Below the pieces are notes generated by a model. It was given only the letters and a program-made list of their open reading frames with translations, did no database searches and had not been told where the DNA came from. Positions 12,503-21,495 of a stretch of DNA of 55,699 nt are shown here, in pieces. Position 1 is the stretch's first letter. Each line of letters opens with the position of its first letter. The DNA comes from Gammaproteobacteria bacterium (GTDB lineage: Bacteria; Pseudomonadota; Gammaproteobacteria; Steroidobacterales; Steroidobacteraceae). Both the position numbers and the translations under genes were made by a program. The DNA lies in contig JAGWMP010000002.1 in NCBI GenBank assembly GCA_028871705.1, positions 1 through 55,699 of the forward strand. Reading direction: 5' to 3'.

Positions 12503-12864
12503 TTTGCGGCCCGTACGCCGGCGGCATCGAGGTTGCTGTCGAGGAACGCCGCCAGCTGCGACTTGGAGACGGCGCCGACCTTCTGGGCCTCGACCGTGCC
12601 GTTCTTGAAGAGAATCAGCGTGGGTATGCCGCGGATGCCGAACTTCGGCGGGGTCTGCGGGTTCTCGTCGATGTTGAGCTTGGCGATCTTGATCCGGTCC
12701 TGGTACTCGCTCGCGATCTCATCGAGTATCGGGGCGATCATCTTGCAGGGACCGCACCACTCGGCCCAGAAGTCCAGCAGCACCGGCTTGTCGGATTTGA
12801 GAACGTCCTGTGTAAAAGTGGCATCGGTGGTATGCACGATGTTCGGGCTACTCACGCGGTTCAA
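12499..12864 (-). CDS. trxA: Thioredoxin 1
   Basis: [40 protein letters not shown]. Confidence 0.96.
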
Positions 12865-13138
12865 CCTCCGTTGAGACAGAGAGTGTGGATTTCATGGCTG
12901 TTGGAAAATTCGGAAAAATCGGGGCGGGTCGGCACACGCGCAGGAAAAAGCGATGCCAGTTGCACCCGTCAAACGGTTACACTAACTCGTCGGTTGAGTA
13001 TCGGACCCCTTGGGGGAAAGGATAACCGGACTGGCGGGTACGGACCCTCGGGCCCGCTGACTGAGACACTTTGTAGCGCTTCCGGGCCGGTTTTTCAAGT
13101 CCCGAGGCGCTTTTCGCATAACGCTGCAGCTGTAATTG

Positions 13139-14473
13139 ATGACTGATCCACAATCGGATTCCGTGACTTTTGCATCCCTGGGCCTGCGCGAGGAGGTCAT
13201 GCAGGGCGTGCGCCAGGCGGGCTTCAGGCAATGCACGCCGATCCAGGCACAGACGCTCCCCCTCGCGCTCGCGGGCCGCGACGTCGCCGGACAGGCGCAG
13301 ACCGGCACCGGCAAGACCGCCGCCTTCCTCATCGCGCTGTACCAGGCGCTGCTCACGCGGCCGCCGGCCGCCAACCGCAGCCCGACCTCGGTGCTCGCCC
13401 TGATCGTCGCACCGACGCGCGAGCTCGCCGTGCAGATCCACTACGACGCGCTCACGCTCGGCGCGCACACGGGCCTGCGGCACTCGGTGGTGTTCGGCGG
13501 CATCGACTACGACAAGCAGCGCCAGGAGGTCGCGGGGGGCTGCGATGTGCTGATCGGCACGCCGGGGCGCCTCATCGACTACTTCAAGCAGCACGTCTAC
13601 GACCTGCGCCACGCGCAGGTGATGGTGCTGGACGAAGCCGACCGCATGTTCGACCTGGGGTTCATCGCCGACATCCGCTACATCCTGCGCCGGCTGCCGC
13701 CGCCGCAGCGGCGCCAGTCGATGCTGTTCTCGGCGACGCTCTCGTACCGCGTGCTCGAGCTCGCCTACGAGCACATGAACAACCCCGAGCTGGTGCGCAT
13801 CGAGCCCGACAAGCGCACCGTGGATGCGGTCCGGCAGGTCATCTATTACCCGGCGATGGAGGAGAAGGTGCCGCTGCTCATCGGGCTGCTGCATCAGAGC
13901 GAGGCCGTGCGCACGCTGGTGTTCGTCAATACCAAGAGGAGCGCCGAGCGGCTCGAGAGCGTGCTCAGGGCAAACGGCTTCAACGCCCAGGCGCTGTCGG
14001 GCGACGTGCCGCAGAACAAGCGCCTGCGTTTCCTGCGCGACTTCCACGACGGCAAGCTCGCGGTGCTGATCGCCACCGACGTCGCCTCGCGCGGGCTGCA
14101 CATCCCCGACGTGAGCCACGTGTTCAACTTCGACCTGCCGCAGGATCCGGCCGACTACGTGCACCGCATCGGCCGCACCGCGCGCGCCGGCGCCGCGGGC
14201 GATGCCATCAGCTTTGCCTGCGAGGAGTACGCGGTCGGGCTGCCGGACATCGAGACCTACCTCGGCCACAAGATCCCGGCGAGCCCGATCTCCCCGGAGG
14301 TGCTCGCGCGCGAGGTGCTGCCCGGGAGCCTCCCGCCCCGCTCGCACCGGCCGCATCACGGCGGCGGTGGCCGCCGCGGTGGTGGTGGTGGCGGGGGTCG
14401 TGGCGGCGGCGGCGGGGGTCCGCGCGGCGGCGGCAGGGGTCCTCGCTCCGGCCGCCAGGGGCGGGGCCGCTGA
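13139..14473 (+). CDS. rhlB: DEAD-box ATP-dependent RNA helicase RhlB-like with Gly/Arg-rich tail
   Basis: AQTGTGKTAAFL, PTRELAVQI, DEADRMFDLGF, SATL, HRIGRTARAG; divergent from trxA-rho as in E. coli; C-term GRRGGGGGGGRGG. Confidence 0.9.
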   Translation: MTDPQSDSVTFASLGLREEVMQGVRQAGFRQCTPIQAQTLPLALAGRDVAGQAQTGTGKTAAFLIALYQALLTRPPAANRSPTSVLALIVAPTRELAVQIHYDALTLGAHTGLRHSVVFGGIDYDKQRQEVAGGCDVLIGTPGRLIDYFKQHVYDLRHAQVMVLDEADRMFDLGFIADIRYILRRLPPPQRRQSMLFSATLSYRVLELAYEHMNNPELVRIEPDKRTVDAVRQVIYYPAMEEKVPLLIGLLHQSEAVRTLVFVNTKRSAERLESVLRANGFNAQALSGDVPQNKRLRFLRDFHDGKLAVLIATDVASRGLHIPDVSHVFNFDLPQDPADYVHRIGRTARAGAAGDAISFACEEYAVGLPDIETYLGHKIPASPISPEVLAREVLPGSLPPRSHRPHHGGGGRRGGGGGGGRGGGGGGPRGGGRGPRSGRQGRGR

Positions 14474-14589
14474 GCCGCGGGCGCGGCGCGCCCGTGGCAC
14501 TTACCGCGCCGCTCGGCTAAGCTCCCCATGTTGGGGGCCGCCGCCAGCAGCTCCAGGCCGTCCAGCCCACCCCGAGATTGGGCCATCGC

Positions 14590-14814
14590 ATGGCGGAAAT
14601 CGAAGACAACGTCGACCGCGAGCTGTTTCGCAACGTGGAGAAGCTGCGGCAGTTGCGTATCGAGCACCGCGACCTCGATGAGGTCATCTCGCGGCTGTCG
14701 CTCGATCTGCACATCAACGAGCTGCAGTTGAAGCGCCTGAAGAAGCGCAAGCTCATGCTCAAGGATCAAATCGCGCGCCTGGAGAGCCAGTTGATCCCGG
14801 ATCTGAACGCCTGA
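14590..14814 (+). CDS. Small coiled-coil protein, YdcH/DUF465 family
   Basis: 74 aa; DEVISRLSLDLHINELQLKRLKKRKLMLKDQIARLE. Confidence 0.8.
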   Translation: MAEIEDNVDRELFRNVEKLRQLRIEHRDLDEVISRLSLDLHINELQLKRLKKRKLMLKDQIARLESQLIPDLNA

Positions 14815-16190
14815 TGGGTAATGCCGAAAGCGCCGTGCGGGAGCTCCTGCTGCGGCTCGCATCCCCGCAGTTCCTCGCCGAGGCCCTCGCGATCCTGATC
14901 GCGCTCGCGGTCGGATTCGGCGCGGCGCGCGCGGTGCGCCCGTGGCAGGCCGCGGACGCGGCCGAAGCGCCGGCACGCTCGACCTGGCCCGAGCGGCTGC
15001 TCGCGGCGCTGCTGACACTGGTGCCGCTCCTCGCCATGCTCGCGACGCTGCTCGCCGGCCGTGCCACGCTCGCCGCGGCGGGGCTCGCGACCGGCGTGGC
15101 CGACTCGGCGGTACAGCTCCTGATCGCCCTGGTGGTGGTGCGCCTCGGCGTGTACGTCCTCGGGCGGCTGCTCGGGCCCCACTCCTGGGTGCGCAGTCGC
15201 CAGCTCACCATCACATTGGCGCTGGCGTTCATCGTGGCACTGGCGCTGCTCGGCTGGCTCGATGCGATCGAGGCCGCGCTCAGCCGCGTGAGCCTCGTGC
15301 CCGGCCGCAGCCAGTTCAGCCTGTGGGCACTGCTCAAGGGTCTGGTGGTGATCACCGCGTTCGTCGTGGTGGCGAGCCTCGTCGCCCGGGCGCTCGAGCG
15401 CCACGTCATGCGGCTCGAGCAGCTCGCGGTCTCGACCCGGGTGGGCGTCTCGAAGTCCACGCACTTCCTGCTGGTGGGGCTCGGGCTGCTGCTCGGGATC
15501 AACGCCGCGGGCGTCGACATCACGACGCTCAACGTGCTCTTCGGCGCAATCGGACTCGGGCTCGGCTTCGGCCTGCAGTCGGTCGCCAGCAATTTCGTCA
15601 GCGGTTTCGTGCTACTGATGGACAAGTCCATCAAGCCGGGCGACGTCATCAGCTTCACCTCCGCCAATACGGGCGACAACACCGGCAGCAGCAATTTCGG
15701 CTGGGTACAGGAGCTGCGCGGCCGCTATGTCGTGGTGCGCGACCGCGACGGCGTCGACACGCTGGTGCCGAACCAGAACCTCATCACGAGCCCGTTCATC
15801 AACTGGAGCTACTCGGACCAGCGGGTGCGCATCCGCCTCCCGGTCACGGTGAGCTACGAGGACGATCCGGAGGTGGCCTTACAGCTGCTGCTCGAGGCCG
15901 CCGAGGGCCACCCGCGGATCCTGCGCGAGCCGGCGCCGGTCTCGCGCCTCATCAGCTTCGAGGACAACGGCATGCGCCTGGAGGTGCGCTTCTGGATCGC
16001 CGATCCCGTCAACGGCGTCAACAACGTGCGCTCGGACGTGAATCGCGCGATCTGGCGGATCTTCCGCGCGCATGGCGTGCACATCCCGGTGCCGCAGCGC
16101 GACCTGCGCATGCGCGAGGAGACCCGGCGCCGTCCGCCGGCCGGCGGCGCCGCGCCCGGCGTGCCCGGTTTCGACCGGGCCGCGGACTGA
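14814..16190 (+). CDS. MscS-family mechanosensitive ion channel
   Basis: GLGLGFGLQSVASNFVSGFVLLMDKSIKPGDVI and VPNQNLITSPFINWSYSD motifs. Confidence 0.93.
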   Translation: MGNAESAVRELLLRLASPQFLAEALAILIALAVGFGAARAVRPWQAADAAEAPARSTWPERLLAALLTLVPLLAMLATLLAGRATLAAAGLATGVADSAVQLLIALVVVRLGVYVLGRLLGPHSWVRSRQLTITLALAFIVALALLGWLDAIEAALSRVSLVPGRSQFSLWALLKGLVVITAFVVVASLVARALERHVMRLEQLAVSTRVGVSKSTHFLLVGLGLLLGINAAGVDITTLNVLFGAIGLGLGFGLQSVASNFVSGFVLLMDKSIKPGDVISFTSANTGDNTGSSNFGWVQELRGRYVVVRDRDGVDTLVPNQNLITSPFINWSYSDQRVRIRLPVTVSYEDDPEVALQLLLEAAEGHPRILREPAPVSRLISFEDNGMRLEVRFWIADPVNGVNNVRSDVNRAIWRIFRAHGVHIPVPQRDLRMREETRRRPPAGGAAPGVPGFDRAAD

Positions 16191-16218
16191 CGGCGCGCGG
16201 GCCGCGCGCAACTCCCCA

Positions 16219-16644
16219 GTGCCGCTGCGGGTCGAGGCGGGTGTCGAGATTCCGGACGCGGAGCTCTCGGTCAGCTTCATCCGCTCCTCGGGTCCCGGCG
16301 GGCAGAACGTCAACAAGGTGGCGAGCGCGGTGCAGTTGCGCTTCGATCTCGCCGGCAGCACCGTGCTCGGCGAGGCCGTCAAGGCGCGGCTGCGTCACCT
16401 GAGCGGCCGCCGCCTGACCGCCGACGGGGCGCTGCTTCTCGTCGCCCGCACTCACCGCAGCCAGGGGGAGAACCGCCGCGACGCCCTCGAGCGGCTCGCC
16501 GAGCTCATCCGGCGTGCGCTGGTGCAGCCCAAGGCGCGCCGCGCCACCAAGCCGCCCCGCGCCGCGCGCGAGCGGCGCCTCGAGGGCAAGAGCCGCGTGC
16601 AGCGCGCCAAGCGCCTGCGGTCGCGGCCGCGCTGGGACGACTGA
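16219..16644 (+). CDS. arfB: Peptide chain release factor-like ribosome rescue protein ArfB
   Basis: SFIRSSGPGGQNVNKVASAVQLRFD GGQ motif with basic C-terminal tail. Confidence 0.9.
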   Translation: MPLRVEAGVEIPDAELSVSFIRSSGPGGQNVNKVASAVQLRFDLAGSTVLGEAVKARLRHLSGRRLTADGALLLVARTHRSQGENRRDALERLAELIRRALVQPKARRATKPPRAARERRLEGKSRVQRAKRLRSRPRWDD

Positions 16645-16658
16645 GGAGACGCACGTCC

Positions 16659-17117
16659 ATGTATGCATCGGCATTGATGGCATTTCTGCACCACTGCGCC
16701 GCCTTCACCCTGGTGGCAGCGCTGGCGGTCGAGGTCGCGCTCTTCAAGCCGCCCCTCACCCTGGCGCAGGCGCGGCGCCTGCAGCGCACCGACCTCATCT
16801 TCGGCATCGCCGCCGGCGCCGTGCTCGTCATCGGCGCCCTGCGCGTCGCCTACTTCGAGAAGCCGAGCACCTACTACCTGCACGACGCCTGGTTCATCGC
16901 CAAGCTCGCGGCGTTCCTCGCCGCGGGCCTGGTCTCGATCTACCCGACGATGACGTTTCTGTCGTGGAACGCGGCGCTCAGGGACGGCCGCGTGCCGGAG
17001 GTGAGCGCCGCGCGCACCCGCCGGGTGCGCCTGTGTCTCATGCTCGAGCTCACCGCGATCGTCGTGATCCTGCTGTGCGCCGCGCTGATGGCGCGCGGCT
17101 TCGGGTACACGCGATAA
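16659..17117 (+). CDS. DUF2214-family membrane protein
   Basis: 152 aa, four predicted TM helices, FLHHCAAFTLVAALAVEVALFK...RTDLIFGIAAG. Confidence 0.75.
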   Translation: MYASALMAFLHHCAAFTLVAALAVEVALFKPPLTLAQARRLQRTDLIFGIAAGAVLVIGALRVAYFEKPSTYYLHDAWFIAKLAAFLAAGLVSIYPTMTFLSWNAALRDGRVPEVSAARTRRVRLCLMLELTAIVVILLCAALMARGFGYTR

Positions 17118-17121
17118 TAGG

Positions 17122-17850
17122 TCACACCTCAGGGTCTTCGTCGATTCCCGAGTCGCGACTCTTCTCGGGGTCTCGGCTCGGCTGCTCCTGCGCCGACTCG
17201 CCCTGCGAGATTGAGCCGTCTCTGTCTTGTTCGCGGAGCCTCAGCCAATCTTGTCGCGCCCTGGCACGAGTCTCCTCAGGATCCTCGGCTGCGCCCGGCA
17301 GCCGCCGCAGCCTGAGCCATTCCTCGCGCCCCAGTCTTTGCGCCTCGAGCACCGGGTCCGCTCCATGCGGGGCTGCGGCGGATCGCTGCTCCGCCGCACC
17401 GCGCGACTGATCCGCGCTCAAAGCCGCAACGTCAGCCAGATCCTGCGGTCGGCCCGCAGCAAGTTTTGCGGCGAGTAGGTCCTCGCGCGAGATGAAAGGT
17501 GCGCGCAGCGACCCGTCAATTGCGACGTCCACACGCCGCTGCCATGCCTGCTCGAAATCAACGCCGCTGATGCGCGAGAGAATGTCCACCATTACCGGCG
17601 GAGTGCCCATGCGGAAAAAGCTCCCTGGCTCGACCAAGTCCTGTGCGGTCAACCCCTCCACAGGGGCTCCGAACTGCGCCAAAGCCGCATACAGCGCGCC
17701 ACCATTGACGGCGTCGGCACTGATCAGGATGTCGAGATCGCGGGTTGCTCGGGGCTGCGCGTGGAATCCCACCGCGTATCCCCCGACGATGAGGTACCTA
17801 ACCCGGTGGGCGTTTAATGCGGACAAGAGATCTTTGAAGTCTGGGAACAT
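17122..17850 (-). CDS. MNT-fold nucleotidyltransferase (AbiEii/DUF6036-like) with long charged C-terminal tail
   Basis: RYLIVGGYAVGFHAQPRATRDLDILISADA (GG...DxD), PVMVDILSRISGVDFEQAW, ISREDLLAAKLAAGRPQDLADV; then about 95 aa charged tail. Confidence 0.75.
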   Translation of the reverse strand: MFPDFKDLLSALNAHRVRYLIVGGYAVGFHAQPRATRDLDILISADAVNGGALYAALAQFGAPVEGLTAQDLVEPGSFFRMGTPPVMVDILSRISGVDFEQAWQRRVDVAIDGSLRAPFISREDLLAAKLAAGRPQDLADVAALSADQSRGAAEQRSAAAPHGADPVLEAQRLGREEWLRLRRLPGAAEDPEETRARARQDWLRLREQDRDGSISQGESAQEQPSRDPEKSRDSGIDEDPEV

Positions 17851-17998
17851 CGACGTGGCCCTTGAGAGCGTAGAGTTCCAGCGTGAGATCCATCACCGCC
17901 CGCAGTCGTTCTTGCGCGGGCAGGCGCTGCCATGCCGGATACTCGGCTCTCTTCATCGCCTCAAGGCTTCGGTAACGCGTGATCGTCTTGTCCACCAC
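17798..17998 (-). CDS. Small protein (66 aa) overlapping the nucleotidyltransferase; putative partner/antitoxin
   Basis: MVDKTITRYRSLEAMKRAEYPAWQRLPAQERLRAVMDLTLELYALKGHVDVPRLQRSLVRIKRPPG; 53-bp overlap with downstream NTase. Confidence 0.6.
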   Translation of the reverse strand: MVDKTITRYRSLEAMKRAEYPAWQRLPAQERLRAVMDLTLELYALKGHVDVPRLQRSLVRIKRPPG

Positions 17999-18060
17999 CT
18001 CAACTTAGCACATCGGCAGCTCCGGCAAGTAGCTGCGGGTGGTCTGGATTCACTATTGAT

Positions 18061-20430
18061 TCATGGACTTGCGGGGCGAGCCGGGCGGATCAGCCAGGCG
18101 GCCAGCGCCGGCAGCAGGATGATCGCCGCCAGCATGTTCACCAGGAACATGAAGGTCAGCATGATGCCGATGTCCGCCTGGAACTTGAGGGGCGAGAACA
18201 CCCAGGTGGCGACCCCGATGGCGAGCGTCACACCCGTGAAGATGATGCTGGCGCCCGTCACGCGCAGCGTGCGCTCGTAGGCCTCGCGGACGTCGAGCCC
18301 CTGGTGCAGAAACTCCTGCATGCGGCTGAAGAGGTAGATGCCGTAGTCGACGCCGATGCCGGCGCCGAGCGCCACCATCGGCAGCGTCGAGACCTTGAGC
18401 CCGATGCCGACCAGAGCCATGACCGCATACACCAGCACCGAGACCAGGGCGAGCGGCACCACCACCAGCACCGTACCGGTCACGGAACGGAAGGTCAGCA
18501 GGCACATGAGGATCACCGCGCCGAACACGCCCGCGAGGATCAGCAGCTCCTTCGCCTCGACCGTCTCGTTGGTCGCCGCCATGACGCCGACGTTGCCGGC
18601 GGCGAGCCGCACCCGCGCGCCGGCGAGCGCGTTGGCGCTGCGCCACGCTTTCACCGCGGCCACCGCGCGCGCGATGGTCGCGGCGCGGTGGTCGGTGAGA
18701 AAGATCATGACCGGCACGACGTCGCAGTTCTCATTCAGCAGCCCGGTGCTGGTCTCGATGTAGCGCGTCGATTGCGTGAGCTGGGTCTGCTCGCGCGGGA
18801 TGCTGCGCCACTTGAGACTCCCCTCGTTCCAGCCGGCGATCGCCACCTTGGCGATGAAGGGCAGCGTGATGACCTCCTGCACGCCGGCGACGTTGCGCAT
18901 GTGCCAGCCGAAGCGATCGACGGCGGCCATGAGGTCGTGGCTGACGCACAACGGCTGGTCGGACTCGACGATCGCCGTCAACACGTCGACCCCGATGGAG
19001 AAACGGCTGGTGATGACGTCGTTGTCGCGGTTGTAGCGCGAGTCGGCGCGCAGCTCCGGCACGCCCCGCTGGGTATCGCCGATCGGCGTCTCGCGCCCCT
19101 TCCACCAGCCCGCCAGCGCGAGCAGCGCCGCGGCCGCGATGATGGCGAGCGCCGGGCCGCGCGCGGTGATCCCCGCGACGTGGTGCCACAGCGCGGCGAG
19201 CTGCCGCTGGCGCCGCTCGACGCGTGCGCGGTAACCCGGGGCGAAGCGTACGTAGGACACCAGCACCGGCAGCAGCACCAGGTCGGTGAGGATGACGATC
19301 GCCACGCCGATGCTGGCGGTGATCGCCATCTCGCGGATCACCTGCACCGGAATCATGAGAATGGTGACGAAGCCCACGAGGTCGGCGAGCAGCGCCACCA
19401 CCGCCGGCAGCAGCAGCTGGCGGAACACGCGCCGCGCGGCGGCCTCGCTGTCGAGACCGGCGAGCGCGGCATCCGCGGCGGCGCTGATCTTCTGCACGCC
19501 GTGGCTCACGCCGATCGCGAAGATCAGGAACGGCACCAGCAGCCCGATCGGATCGATGCCGTAGCGCAGCGCCACCAGCGCGCCGAGCTGCCAGATCACC
19601 GCGATGCACGAGCACACGACCGGCACGCAGGCGATGCGCCACGACTGGCAGTAGAGCCGCACCGCGAGCAGCGTCAGCACCAGCGTGATGCCGGCGAACA
19701 GCACCACGGCGGCGGCGCCGTCGGCGATGTCGCCCATGACCTTGGCGAAGCCGATCATGCGCACGTCGATGCCGTGCCCTTCGAGCGGCTGGCGTACCTC
19801 ACGCTCGAGCGCGTGCGCGACCGCGATCGGGTCGACCGGGCGGCCCTGCGCGTCCCGGTCGAGCACGATGGCGCTCACCAGTGCGCCGGAGAAGTCGTTG
19901 GCCACCAGGCGGCCGATGATGCCGGCCTTGCGGATGTTGTCGCGCACGCGCGCGAAGTTCTCCGGCGTGGGACTGAAATCCTCGGGCGTGACGTTGCCGG
20001 CCTCGATGCCGTCTTCGACCACCTCGAGGTAGCGCACGTTGGGCGTGAAGATCGACTGCACCTGGGTGCGGTCGATGCCGTCCATGACGATGATCGCATC
20101 CGTCGCCTTGCGCAGTGCGGCGAAGAACTGCGGCGTGAACATGTTGCCGTCGCGCGCGATGAGGGCCACCAGCACGCGGTCGGCGCCCTGGAACTCGGCC
20201 ACCTTCGGGTCGAGGTAGGTGCGCATGTACTCGTGATGCACCGGCAGCGTCTTGGTGAAGGAGGTGTCGATGCGCAGCCCGCGCCACGCCACCGTGCCGA
20301 GAATCAGCGTACCGAGAGCGAACAGCGCGAGGATCAGCGTCCGCTGGCCGAAGATGAGCCGCTCGAGAACGCCGCCGAATCCCGGCAGGGGGCGATCCGC
20401 CGCCGCGGCGTCCCCGGCCGCGGCCGTCAT
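18061..20430 (-). CDS. RND/MMPL superfamily transporter
   Basis: 789 aa from ATG overlapping the upstream gene stop (ATGA); multiple TMs, GVDYGIYLFSRMQEFL, ITASIGVAIVILTDLVLLPVL. Confidence 0.9.
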   Translation of the reverse strand: MTAAAGDAAAADRPLPGFGGVLERLIFGQRTLILALFALGTLILGTVAWRGLRIDTSFTKTLPVHHEYMRTYLDPKVAEFQGADRVLVALIARDGNMFTPQFFAALRKATDAIIVMDGIDRTQVQSIFTPNVRYLEVVEDGIEAGNVTPEDFSPTPENFARVRDNIRKAGIIGRLVANDFSGALVSAIVLDRDAQGRPVDPIAVAHALEREVRQPLEGHGIDVRMIGFAKVMGDIADGAAAVVLFAGITLVLTLLAVRLYCQSWRIACVPVVCSCIAVIWQLGALVALRYGIDPIGLLVPFLIFAIGVSHGVQKISAAADAALAGLDSEAAARRVFRQLLLPAVVALLADLVGFVTILMIPVQVIREMAITASIGVAIVILTDLVLLPVLVSYVRFAPGYRARVERRQRQLAALWHHVAGITARGPALAIIAAAALLALAGWWKGRETPIGDTQRGVPELRADSRYNRDNDVITSRFSIGVDVLTAIVESDQPLCVSHDLMAAVDRFGWHMRNVAGVQEVITLPFIAKVAIAGWNEGSLKWRSIPREQTQLTQSTRYIETSTGLLNENCDVVPVMIFLTDHRAATIARAVAAVKAWRSANALAGARVRLAAGNVGVMAATNETVEAKELLILAGVFGAVILMCLLTFRSVTGTVLVVVPLALVSVLVYAVMALVGIGLKVSTLPMVALGAGIGVDYGIYLFSRMQEFLHQGLDVREAYERTLRVTGASIIFTGVTLAIGVATWVFSPLKFQADIGIMLTFMFLVNMLAAIILLPALAAWLIRPARPASP

Positions 20431-21491
20431 TGCGCCGCCCCGGCGGCGGTGGCGCCCGTGCCGAGCGGGATCGTGCGGGCGCCGTCCTCGCCCACCACGG
20501 CGAGCGCGCCCGGCCCGGCGGCCAGCGCCGCCGCGAGCCCGCTGCGGTCGCTCTGCTGCTCGAGTGTGAAGGACTCCCCGCCGTCGCGGCTCACCAGCAC
20601 CACCCCGGCGAGGCCCACGACCGCGACGGTGCCGCCGGGCAGCCGCGCCGCCCCATCGAGCATCTCGACGGTGCCGGTCTCGAGGCGCCGCCAGCTCGCG
20701 CCGCCGTCCTCCGAGCGGTAGAGATTGCCGCGCATACCGCTCGCCAGCAGTGCCTCGCCGCCGAGCGGCAGCACGTCGAAGAACGAGCCCGTATAGGGCG
20801 AGGCGAGCTCGCGCCACCCGCTCCCCGCGTCGTCGGAGCGGTAGAGGTGTCCCGCCTCGCCGGCGATGTAGAGCCGCGCGCCGGGACCGCCCACGATGCG
20901 ATTGAGGTGATAGCCGCCGCCCGCCGCCTCCTCGGCCGCGCCGGAGGCGGCCGCGCGCGCCGCGCCCGCCGGCCGCGCCCGCGGGATCGGGGCAAAGGGG
21001 GGCGCGCTCCAGGTCGCGCCGCCGTCGGCGCTCGTGAGGTAAGTGCTGTAGGCGCCGACCGCGATGGCGGCGCCATTCGCGCCGCACCAGACGTCGAGCA
21101 GCGGGCGCTGCGCCTCGGGAGCGTGGTGGACCAGCCGCCAGTGCACGCCGGCATCGCTGGTCGCGAGGATCGCCTCGTCGTGGCCCACCGCGACGCCGCG
21201 GCGCTCATCGAAGAAGCACACGCCGGTGAGCAGCGCCTGGACCGGGACGCTCGCCGCCTGCGTCCAGCTCGAGCCCCGGTCGTCGGAATACACGATGACG
21301 CCGCGGTCGCCGACCGCCACCAGCCGACCGCCCGCGGGGGCGAGTGCGATGAGGAGTGCGTGCGCTGCGAGCGGCGCCTGCTCGGCGGGCAACGGCGCCG
21401 GTGCCGGCGCATCGGCCGCCGGACCGGCGGCGGCGTTCAGTGCCGCGGCCGCCGCCACCAGCGCCGCGAGCGCTGCGCGCCGATACACCAC
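20427..21491 (-). CDS. YCF48-related/BNR-repeat beta-propeller protein, exported
   Basis: Signal peptide; repeated YSDDRGSSWTQ, TSADGGATWS, YRSDDAGSGWRE, YRSEDGGASWRR, SRDGGESF. Confidence 0.88.
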   Translation of the reverse strand: MVYRRAALAALVAAAAALNAAAGPAADAPAPAPLPAEQAPLAAHALLIALAPAGGRLVAVGDRGVIVYSDDRGSSWTQAASVPVQALLTGVCFFDERRGVAVGHDEAILATSDAGVHWRLVHHAPEAQRPLLDVWCGANGAAIAVGAYSTYLTSADGGATWSAPPFAPIPRARPAGAARAAASGAAEEAAGGGYHLNRIVGGPGARLYIAGEAGHLYRSDDAGSGWRELASPYTGSFFDVLPLGGEALLASGMRGNLYRSEDGGASWRRLETGTVEMLDGAARLPGGTVAVVGLAGVVLVSRDGGESFTLEQQSDRSGLAAALAAGPGALAVVGEDGARTIPLGTGATAAGAAQ

Positions 21492-21495
21492 GGCG

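Noticed and set aside
18304-20721. 805-aa plus-strand ORF
   Set aside because: Antisense to the RND transporter; His/Asp/Arg-rich artefact.
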